From positions 12,636,635 to 12,700,634 of the forward strand of contig NC_087079.1 in the NCBI RefSeq assembly GCF_026151205.1: a DNA stretch of 64,000 nucleotides. The letters run 5' to 3'. Source of the stretch: Bolinopsis microptera (lineage: Eukaryota; Ctenophora; Tentaculata; Lobata; Bolinopsidae). The position numbers and the translations under genes are program-made. The notes beneath the pieces are model-generated. The model saw only the letters and a list, made by a program, of their open reading frames with translations, ran no database searches and had not been told where the DNA came from. Positions 13,605-23,900 of the stretch are shown in pieces. The first letter of the stretch is position 1, and each line of letters starts with the position of its first letter.

Positions 13605-14710
13605 TTCAGATCGTTGTTAATGAGTTCGCCCACAAAAATGTTCTAATTATGTAGGAGGGTAAAGGACAAAATGCTAGTTAGTGCTTCTTTGTGCACCGTT
13701 GACTACAAGAACATGTTTTGCGGGTTTCTCAGAAGCTTGTATCGGAGTGCGTGTTATTTACTTGGTATGCACATAGCCAGGCCAACATTTTGTTTTTGTG
13801 TTACGACCGTTGACTACACAGGTTGCAGGAGTATTATAAACACTAAAAAATTATACACTATACAAATTTGCTAATACAATATCATGCAGAGTCCGATCTA
13901 GCTGCCAAACGTCAGACCACCACAGTTCAGCAGCAAAGTTAAGTTTAAGTGACACCGTAACACGAGGTTTAGGTGTCATTTTGTAAATCACTTTATGGAT
14001 GGATTAATTCAGTAATTGTTGAATGACAATTACAGTCACTTTGCCATACTTAGCGTTAGGTAATCAGGCTCTGATTACGGCCCAAGAATTAAAAGTACGT
14101 CTGAGCGACTAAGAAACACGCGCAAATGTTGAGGACGGAGTAGCTGCGGCGCGATTTTTAACATATATTACGTTATAGCGCCGTAAGGGAAAACGGCAAT
14201 ATTTAAGTATTTAAGTATTTGTTTACATAAATTACACGTTTTTATCAATAAATCTCGCATGGTCCAAAACTGTATAAAGTTGTCTTTATGCCACTCATTA
14301 TCGAACCTGCATTTGGGAATCTAGAAGAGATCGGTGTTAGCCTTTGTTTTGATGAGTTTACACGGTTGTGTTCACAAAGTCAGGTTTATTCTGTGGATTG
14401 GAAGTAATTGATTTGATTCACCCAAAGCACAAGAAGTTTATAATAAAGTTATGGCTTGGCTTTGGTGGTATTTGACGGTCATCTCAGTTCAGGACATCGT
14501 TTAAGTAAAGAGTAGAAGAGTTATGGGTAACTATATTTAACTATTTATTAAGTTCAGTTTATAGTAGAATGTTTGTTAAGATTATGAAAAGTAGGAGTTT
14601 ATGAATGGTAAATAATGGTTTTGTTGATTCCTTGGATTAGTTTCCAGCTCACATGTTTTATTCCATATTATGGGGTTATTACAAGTTTATTATGAATCTA
14701 CAGATTTAGT
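13605..14710 (-). pseudogene. Retrotransposon 3' fragment, macrosatellite unit 3
   Basis: Third copy of the minus-strand 3' UTR plus C-terminus, with the same truncation point near GATTTAG at about 14705. No intact frame remains. Confidence 0.87.
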
Positions 14711-15609
14711 ATCCCTAAACTTGGAGGCTCGTAAAACGATACTTGCTGTGCCAACGCTTTCACTGGATTCAGACACCACCAGTTGGATCACGGAAATTGG
14801 TAAGGTTCGGCTATTAGAACGATCGATCTATCGATGAAAGTGTAATAGATGCTTTTTTATTCGGAAAAATTCTACACCAGCTAACCTTAATGCATGTCGG
14901 AGAACTTTTGATGCTGCATGTTTGCATTTCATCACAATCGAGTTGACTAGATGACTGCTAGACTTTCAGTTCTTGAACAGAAGTCGCAATCTTCCAACAG
15001 GCAGACATCAATTGGGAACAGCTCCCGCCAAAATTCAGGGTCAGCTGAACAACATTCTTCTCGTGTTTACCATCAGATGCAGGCGTAAGATAATAATACC
15101 TAGATCCGATAAGCTGAGGATGAAAGAAGATAATGGGGCGCATGTTACCAGTGAACCACTTTATGGAATAAGCTCCGAAAAAAGATCATTTAAAACATCA
15201 GTTGCACTGTTTAGAGTCAAGGTTGTGCAATGCTTGTTCATGCAGAAAACAGGAAAACATTGTGGATCACACACCCCTGCCTTAAATGTCAGGACAATTG
15301 CACCATGTGCCAGCTGAGACTTCATAAGTAAGATCTTTCTAGTATATAATATGGTCATATATAAAGTACTGCTTCGATTTCCGTATTAATTTAGTGAAAA
15401 GTTGTAAATATTCATGTTACGTAATTTTTATATTATTTTGATCGAAAATAATTTTATTAATTTTTTGAATATTTGTCTTAATAATTGATTAACTAATTAA
15501 TTAATTTCTAATAAAATGGTTGTCAGATATAAACGTTGTTCTTCTTCCTGTTTTGAACACATCAGTTTAATCTAGAACTTTCTAAGAACTTCAGATGCGT
15601 TTTTATTGA

Positions 15610-16010
15610 ACTATCCGTAGCGGAGTAGAGTCCGCGGCGGATGACCGCCGGAATACGAGCGGACTCAGGGCGGTGGCTACGACTACAAATGTATGTACAA
15701 TGGACTCAGTAATTTTTGGGCGGTTACGAGCGAGCCGTGCGGACTCCGAGCGGACTCGGAGGAAGTAAGTCCGCGCGAATCCGAGCGGCTCCGCGGCGGC
15801 TAGGCAGAGTGTCCGCCAGCAGAGTATGCACTAGGCGGACTACGGTACGCATGCGGACTAAGGCGGAGTGCATTGGCGGAATCCGCCGGACATCTACGAC
15901 CAGACTTGAATCGCCAGGAGTCCGACAGCTCGGCGGACTCCGCTCGGTTTCCGCCGGACTCCAAGCAGAGGTCCACGTACTTACGACTCAACTCTCCGAC
16001 ATCGGCTAAA
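15610..16010. repeat. GC-rich CGGACTCCG-type repeat block, unit 3
   Basis: Third GC-rich block, with the same GGCGGACTCCG words and short inverted repeats. It is the last one in the window, because unit 4 is cut before reaching its own block. Confidence 0.85.
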
Positions 16011-16214
16011 TTTTTGTCACGTGAAATACAAATAGCATTTGCTATTTTGTGGGTCAGATGAAAAGGTCGCTAGTGATTAAACTTAAACATTACCCTACTT
16101 CTGTCATAGTGTACAACTCTAGTCCTAACTTTGACCCTTTTATGTTAAAACGTTGACCCTTAACACCTCCACCAAAACGTACCGCAGCGAAATATCATAT
16201 GTCATTGATATTCG

Positions 16215-17580
16215 ACCAGGTTTACAGTTTTCTTCCAGAAATCGCAAGGTTTATTTTATGAAAATCAATATGGCCTTAAGAATAATCATTCGACAAGACT
16301 TGCTACTTAAATTCTCTGTCGCAGATACTACAATTTAAAATTCACTAGAGATTAAAATATTCATGTACTAGGAATCTTCCATTTGTTTTAAGGTAAACGC
16401 TTTGATACAATCTGTCATGATAACTGCCTTAAAAATGTATGATTATGGAAATTCGAGGGACTGCAAATAAATTAATAGCCCAGTTACCTCTCTATTAGGA
16501 AGCATTATGCTTGCAGTACTTGGAGTAGAATCCGAAAAACTGTCTGTAACTATTTGGTGTGCCTCAGGGGTCAAGTATTTGGTCCATTGCTTTTCATTAT
16601 CTAAATCAATGAAATAGTAGTAGGTATCAGAACTAGGTAAGTTTATACTTTTGACGATGCACCAAAAGATTTGTTTTGTAGATAATGTTATAAAAACTTT
16701 ACTGCAAAGCTAACAAAAATTCTTAAACTTGTTAATCATTTGAAGAGTAACTTGCTGCATATCACACACAAAGAAATGTTGTTATATCCACTTTAAGCCA
16801 GAACTGTAGATATGAAACCAGATTCAAACACTAATGAATTGAATGACACTGAATAAGATAATATTTAATAGGTAGAGGAAAACTAAGTTTCTTGAGTCAT
16901 TAATGACCACAATAAACTGAACTGGGATGCTCCACTTGAGAGCGTTTTTAAATCGTATATTGGAAATGTGAGTCTTGTAGACCTATGAGGAATTCAAGAC
17001 GCTGTGTACCTAAAACACTCTATAAGGAACTTTACCACACCCATTTTTGAATCACACTATGTTTGGAATATCTGTTTGGGTAGGTGTATCAAATAATAAT
17101 CTAGAGCCATATTTAAAAACACAATAGCAAATGCATAAGAATTCTATTTGGTGTTAACTGTTGCGTACTTCAATAGTTCAAAACGATGTGCCTGAGTAAG
17201 GTATCACTAGGGATAAGTCCGGTAGTTTCAAGCAGTTGTTAGGCTAAAAGATTCTTTGAACTAGAACACAGTAAACCAAATCTGTAACGAGTATAAAATT
17301 CCTGACTGTCCCACAATCTTCATAAGTTGCAACTGTTTACTGGAAATGTTTAAAATTGAATAAGTTCAATACAGTATCAATGTTCTTTTATTCAAACAGG
17401 TGGAGGCCACCAAGACAGACAACTACCTCATCCCACCAACTCGTCCCTCATATTCATCTTCCAATAACCAGTATTTGGAATACTGCCGTAAGTCAACGTG
17501 TTGAAATAGACTTCTACACTCCTATCAGTATATTCAAGATTAATCTTAAGGAAGCTTTGTTACGAACTACAATCTAAATA
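16215..17580 (+). pseudogene. Reverse transcriptase fragment, macrosatellite unit 4
   Basis: Fourth copy of the plus-strand RT block. Landmarks CTTTGATACAATCTGTCATG near 16399 and GTGTGCCTCAGGGGTCA near 16557 (the GVPQGS region) are in order. Broken by indels. Confidence 0.84.
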
Positions 17581-18964
17581 TGACAGACAACTATGGTGCA
17601 GTTACAATTTGATGCAAAATGAAATTATCATTGAAATAGGTTAATTAACTAACTTAATCATATGAGTAAACCACGGTGTTATTGCAAAGAACCATACAAG
17701 GGTATACAGGACCTATATATTAATCTAGAGACGAAACAAAACGAATCAATACAACAAATTTTAAATCCTGCGGGGCACCAGGTTCCTGTTGATTTTCCTA
17801 CTATGCCTCTCCAAACCCTCTCCTTCCCTTTCTTCAGGTTTATCTTCAATTTTTTAATAATTTGTTAGCAGATTTATTTTCTTTTCAGAATTAAGTATGG
17901 ATTATAAATTATTGGTATCGTATGTATGTTGTGTTTAGTGTTTTGACCTTAACTTAGGTAGATGCTGTTTATTTTGAAGAAATTTGAGGCTCCACGACGT
18001 TCGTCCCAGGGGTGAGTTGTATGCATGTGTATATGTTCAATCGATTACTTCGTTATGGGTGAATCATCGGACAGTTTGCCTTGACCTTTTCGGACGAGTG
18101 TTGGCCCACCGGGGATCAATAAAAATTATGTTCACATGATATTACTTTGACACTGTTGACTTATCCAAACGACTGTATTGATTCATTAAATTTTCTTAGT
18201 TTTTTAGATAGTTTATAGTAGTTACACACGATCACGAATAGAGAGCACAATTGTATTTGTCTGCGACCGTGTTTCCTCGGTGGGACGACAGGTTTTTTGT
18301 TGTGTAGTAGTGTGGGGAAAAAAAACACGCTTTAAATATCAATGAATGTAAACTATGTAATTACATTAGTGCAAAAGTTTATGTGGTAAAAAATATTTAT
18401 GGTCAAACATTATAACTCGTAGAAGGGCATGATGTACCCACTCACTAGATCTGGATGGATAATTAGCACAAGGATAAAATGACCTTTAAACATGACCACC
18501 AGCTATACCCGTAATCATAGCTCCAAAATAAATAATTTGTATACATTGAAACATCTGCCTGATATCTTTCACATTGTGTCCCATGGGCTTCGGTAAAGCC
18601 CGTCAGGCAACTGGGTCCTTTAACAGCCACAATAAAAAATAGTATGCCAGTACTGTCATAATTAGTAAACCAACTATTTTAAAAATAAGGATTTCTTTGC
18701 TAGAATTTTACATTTTAAGCCATGAGCAAATCTTTCTCAATTAAACATTTAAAAAATAACATTTTACCTAAATATGACTTGTGTGGCATTTTCATACTTA
18801 CTAAAATACAAACTTTGGAAAGTCAATAGATTATTAGTCACAACAAATTATAGTTTATGACATCCATTTTGCATTGTGTTTCCATTATTAGAATTTCATG
18901 ATATGTCTTTGATTGAATAATTGGTAATATATTTAACTTTTGTTTTATAACTTTTGTTGTTTTA

Positions 18965-19270
18965 ATTAGATGTGTTCAATGAGTTCGCCAACAAAAATGT
19001 TCAAGTTATGTAGGAGGGTAAAGGACACAATTGCTAGTAGTGACTTCTTGTGCCCGTTGGACTACAATGAACATTTTGCGGAGGTTTCTCCAGACGGCTT
19101 TTATCGGAGTGCGTGTTATTTACTTGGTTAGGCAAAAGCCAGGCCCAACTTTTTGTTTTTGTGTTAGCCGTGTGCTTGCTACCAGGTTTGCAGAGTATTA
19201 TAACACTTAAACAATTATACACTATACAAATTTGCTAATTCATATCATGCTGAGTCCGTTCAGCTGCAAA
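18965..19270 (-). pseudogene. Retrotransposon 3' UTR fragment, truncated macrosatellite unit 4
   Basis: It matches 35208-35515 (3' UTR only) and then breaks off at the GCAAACGTCAGAC motif, where the 53-bp minisatellite starts. This is the right edge of the macrosatellite. Confidence 0.86.
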
Positions 19271-19288
19271 CGTCAGACTCACCTGTCT

Positions 19289-19932
19289 AAAAACCATGGT
19301 GAAAAGGGCCCCATGTTCAGGTTTTTACAAGTGTTTACAAAAGCCACAACCAGTGGGTTGATGGGCTCATGTTTCAGGTTTTGACAGTGTTTACAATGCC
19401 AACTAACCAGTGGTTTATGGGCTCAATTTCAGGTTTTGAGCAGTTTTTTACAATGCTTTCTAAAACCATTGGTTTAATGGGCCCTCATGTACAGGTTGAG
19501 CAGTGTTTGTGTATACAATGCCCTACAACCCAAGGGGTGATGGGCTCGTGTCAGGTTTTGAGCAGGGTTTTTTACAATGCCTACTAAACCAGTGGTGGAA
19601 GGGGCCCCCCCTCGTGGTTCAGGTTGAGCAGTGGGTTTTACAATGCCCTCTAACCAGTGGTGGAATGGGGCTTCGTTGGTTTCAAAGGTTGAGCAGAGTT
19701 TTTCCACAATGCCCCCACTAAACCCCAGTGGTGATGGGCCCTCCCCTGGTTTTCAGGTTGAAAACAGTGTTTTACAATGCTTACTAACCAGTGGGTGATG
19801 GGGCTCGTGTTCAGGTTGAGCAGTGTTTACAATGCTTACTAACCAGTGGTGATGGGCTCGTGTTCAGGTTGAGCAGTGTTTACAATGCCTACTAACCAGT
19901 GGTGATGGGCTCATGTTCAGGTTGAGCAGTGT
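19289..19932. repeat. 53-bp minisatellite
   Basis: About 12 head-to-tail copies of a 53-bp unit beginning TTCAGGTTGAGCAGTGTTTA and ending GATGGGCTCGTG. Copies to the left (to about 19780) carry frequent extra bases in homopolymer runs. The last three copies are clean. Confidence 0.95.
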
Positions 19933-20020
19933 GGTCAGCGTCCTGAAACAGAGTACCACGGCAGTTCTCTCTCATAGGAAAGTAGCACGCTGGTACCTGG
20001 TGGGGCGTTTGCTATTATTT

Positions 20021-20686
20021 GGGAGATAAGGGAAACATCTGGGTATCCTAAAGTGTCCGAAAATAAGGGATAATCTGGGTATCCTAAAGTGCCCAAATAA
20101 GAAGGGATAATCTGGGTATTCTAAAGTCCCCAAAAATAAGAAGGGATAATCTGGGTATACTAAAGTGCCCAAAAATAAGAAGGGATAATCTGGGTATACT
20201 AAAGTGCCCAAAAATAAGGAGGGAAACATCTGGGTATCCTAAAGTGTCCGAAAATAAGGGATAATCTGGGTATCCTAAAGTGCCCAAATAAGAAGGGATA
20301 ATCTGGGTATACTAAAGTGCCCAAATAAGAAGGGATAATCTGGGTATACTAAAGTGCCCAAAAATAAGAAGGGATAATCTGGGTATCCTAAAGTGCCCGA
20401 AAATAAGAAGGGATAATCTGGGTATTCTAAAGTGCCCAAAAATAAGAAGGGATAATCTGGGTATACTAAAGTGCCCAAATAAGAAGGGATAATCTGGGTA
20501 TCCTAAAGTGCCCGAAAATAAGAAGGGATAATCTGGGTATTCTAAAGTGCCCAAATAAGAAGGGAAACATCTGGGTATTCTACAGTGCCCAAAAATAAGA
20601 AGGGATAATCTGGGTATTCTAAAGTGCCCAAAAATAAGAAGGGATAATCTGGGTATTCTAAAGTGCCCAAAAATAAGAAGGGATAA
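20021..20686. repeat. 39-bp minisatellite
   Basis: About 17 copies of a unit starting GGGATAATCTGGGTATTCTA and ending in CCCAAAAATAAGAA. The unit is 39 bp, or 36 bp in copies with CCCAAATAAGAA. Both lengths are multiples of three, so the reverse strand stays open for over 140 codons (repeating words such as GHFRIPRLSLLIF). I treat that as an artefact. Confidence 0.96.
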
Positions 20687-20749
20687 GTTTTGATGTGTTA
20701 AAGGGTACAGATTACCCTTTAACTTCCACTTCTGCTTGATGTACACAGG

Positions 20750-20989
20750 AACAATACAGAAACAGTAGAGTACAGAAACAGTAGAGTACAGAAACAGTAG
20801 AGTACAGAAACAGTAGAGTACAGAAACAATAGATTACAGAAACAGTAGAGTACAGAAACAGTAGAGTACAGAAACAGTAGAGTACAGAAACAATAGAGTA
20901 CAGAAACAGTAGAGTACAGAAACAGTAGAGTACAGGAACAATAGAGTACAGAAACAGTAGAGTACAGAAACAGTAGAGTACAGAAACAG
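20750..20989. repeat. 16-bp minisatellite
   Basis: About 15 copies of AGAAACAGTAGAGTAC with occasional substitutions (AATAGA for AGTAGA). It ends immediately before the stop codon of the last C2-gene exon on the minus strand. Confidence 0.96.
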
Positions 20990-23900
20990 CTACTGATTGA
21001 AACTTACTTTCCTACTGCATTCGTTTTTGTTTTCGTTACAATAAGGCTCGTATCTGAGTGCGATTTCCAGTAGTCCCCTCTCCTCTCCATCAAGCATCAA
21101 CTGTACAGGTCCCTCAAACTCGCCCCCGTTTTCAACAAACTCACGGAAATTTATCTGGAATAAAACCATATGAGTGTCATGTGAGATATAAAAGGAGTCA
21201 TAATTGAGCGCAAGATTTTACTTATTTTAAGTGTTCATAATTTAGATATTCAGCTCCCCGTCTCCACGATCTCTGAATCACAACCGAATAAATCGGGTGA
21301 AATATTTGTATTGGAACTAAAGGGATCTGTAATATGTGAACGACCCCTTACGACAGTCGCTGAATTATGGTGTGAAAAACAGTATTTTATCTTTTTTATT
21401 TTTTATTTATAATGTTATTCCTACAATTTGCACCGAGTGGGTCTCACGTTTTGAACTTAATAGTATGTTCGGTTGGGTATGTAGCAAAAAGAAACGACAA
21501 AGTTAATCAAAATTTAGATAATGTCATAAAGGTAAAATAACAAGTTACAAAATATCAAGTTAACGCTTTTTTTAATAAAAGCTTTCGCTTAAGGATGAAT
21601 AGCTAATCTAAGTTTCGGATAACTGACTAACCATTTTAAAAAGTAAAAACAAAGATGCAAAAACATTTCCAATCAAGAAGAATTGAATATTAAAGTATCT
21701 CAATTAAGTTGATTTATTTTCATTTTTTAAATTTTTAAATTTTTTTATCTTTTTAAAGAAAGGAATAATTAATTAAGTGGATAATTAATTAAGTGGATTG
21801 TCCGAAGTTTAAATCCTCAGTTACTATAAAGCAGATTGTCCCTGTTGGGAGAATTCTCCTTCATCTCCGGTATGTTACTTCTCAGTCACTGCAGGATTGG
21901 AATATCTTGAAATGAGTTATCACACTCTCAGTAATTGTTACTCCTACAAAGTTACCTGTGAGAGATATTAGTTAATTAATTAGTTAAATTATCTTCAATC
22001 TTGCAATGAATCAATTAATTTTGTCATCAGCCTTATATTGAAAAATAACATAATCTCGAATAATTTACGTAATGTACCACAATGTAACTTATAAAGTTCA
22101 CATACCAAGGATGTCCCAGTAAGATCTAATTTTCTCCAGAAGGTCCACAGTCAGTGTCCGGTTGAAAATCTCCTGGGAGTACAGGATGTCCCACTGAGTT
22201 ATCTCCTTCTTCTCCTCACACTCACATTCCGTCCCGTTCTTCTCAGCAGCATCATTCCTTCCTTCCCGGGATCCTGGTGTGGGTTCCTCAGTCTCGTTCC
22301 TGGTATCCTCCTCCTCCTTCTCTGTAGGACAGGTCCGAGCAGGACATCCTGGTTCCACCTCGGTAATGTTCCCGTTTCTCTGCTCCAGAAGCAGATCCTC
22401 CCATCGGAGATGCCGGACTCTCCCGTAACTCTCCTCCACGTCCCGAGCAGAGTCCTGCTCTTTCATCCCCAGTACCTCTCCCCTCTTTTTTGCCCCTTTT
22501 CGAAAAAGTTAACCTTGAAAAAAACCCCCCCCCCAAAAATTTTCAATGCCCCGGGCGCCACGCCGTCCCCCCTAAAGATTTTTTTTACCGAAGAAGAAAA
22601 AATCCCCCAATCCAAGAGTTTCTGGAAAGTGGGGGGCAAACCCGGGGCCCAACCCCCAAATTCCCCCCCTAAAGTTAACCTTTTTTTGATGTTGGACCCA
22701 AAATTACTCCAGGAAGAAAAAGTGGTGGGGTTCCCAAAGTTCCTTTTTGAGGGGTTTTCTCCCTGGGCTCAAGCCCCCGAGGGTTGGTACCCCCCAAAAA
22801 AAGGTTTTTTCATTTTCCATTTTTCCGAGATGAAATAATTTCGTGGTTTTATTAAAAACTGGTAGCAAAAAGAAAAAACCGGTAGGACCCCGGCAAAATT
22901 AAGGCAGCGATTTTAAAACCCCCCGGGACAGACGGTTAGGGCGTTTTTTTTTTTAAAAGGTGAAAAAACCCCCCCCCGGAACAGAAAGAAAATCCCCAAG
23001 TACCCCCAAACAAGGGGGCGAAAATTCCCCCCCCCCCCGGCTACCATCGGAAAAACCCCCCTGTAAAAAAAACCCAATAGTGGGGGGGGCCCCCCCCCAA
23101 AAAAGAAAGAAACAACTCCCAAGTTTTTTTCCTTTCAGGTGGACCCCCCCCCCCTATTTTTATCAATAACTATCTGGAAAAAAAAAAAAAATAAAAAAAA
23201 AAGAACTTTTTTACACCCTACAAAACAATAAAAAACTCCCCTAGATAGAGATCACTAAAAATCAAATAAACTATTTTTTACATGTACTACAGGAACCCGT
23301 CCCAAAACTACCCTAAATAAAAAATACTAAAGAAATTTAAATATATAATTTTAAAAAAAAAAATTTTAAAATTAAAAAAATATCGTCCCCCGCTTTAAAA
23401 TTAAAGTAAAAAAATTAACCAATGAATTCCCAAAAAGAACATCATCAAAAAAAAAAAGTTCAAAGTTAGGGACAACTGGGGGAAAAAAAATTTAAAAAAA
23501 TTTCTGACTTTCAAAAAGGAACTGTTTAAAAATAATTCTGAAAATTCCCCCAAATTAAAAAACGGTGTTTTAAAGCTCAAGAAAATTTGGGGGAAATAAA
23601 ACCCCCCCCAAAAGAAAAAAGAAAAAAAGGGGCAAAAAAGGGGACTTTTTTTAAAAGGTTACCTTAGGTGGGGAAAGGGGAAATAATGTTTAAGGGAAAA
23701 AGGAAAAAATTTTTTTGGCAAACCCAATTTTAAAAGGGTAAAAGGGGTTTTTTTAAACATTTTTAACCGAAGATTCTGGTAGCCCAAAAACCCCCTTTTT
23801 TCTGGAACTTGGTTTTTTTCCCTTTCTATAACAAAACGTTTTAAACCTTTGGAAAGAATTGTTTCCCTGTTTTTAAAATTTCGACCTTAAAAAAATTTTT

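Larger units (their letters stand above)
1..19270. repeat. Tandem macrosatellite, ~5.37 kb unit, about 3.6 copies
   Basis: The same order of landmarks recurs four times. Unit starts (AGTCCTAACTTTGACCCT) lie near 1, 5390, 10770 and 16110. The motif GTTGTTCAATGAGTTCGCC lies near 2893, 8240, 13608 and 18970, and GC-rich blocks near 4885, 10255 and 15610. The period is about 5.35-5.38 kb. Each unit holds a plus-strand reverse transcriptase fragment, an AT-rich spacer, a minus-strand retrotransposon 3' fragment, an unrecognised stretch and a GC-rich block. The fourth copy stops near 19270, inside the minus-strand fragment, where a minisatellite begins. Copies differ by many single-base insertions and deletions not shared between them, so every reading frame is broken. 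The array may extend left of the window. Confidence 0.93.

Noticed and set aside
20084-20746. Long reverse-strand open frames (up to 144 codons) across the 39-bp minisatellite
   Set aside because: The unit lengths (39 and 36 bp) are multiples of three, so one stop-free frame is propagated. There is no start context, domain or splice support.
22410-23169. Plus-strand frames of 60-142 codons rich in Pro, Phe and Lys
   Set aside because: They lie in the corrupted homopolymer block and opposite a pentraxin exon. They reflect runs of C, T and A.
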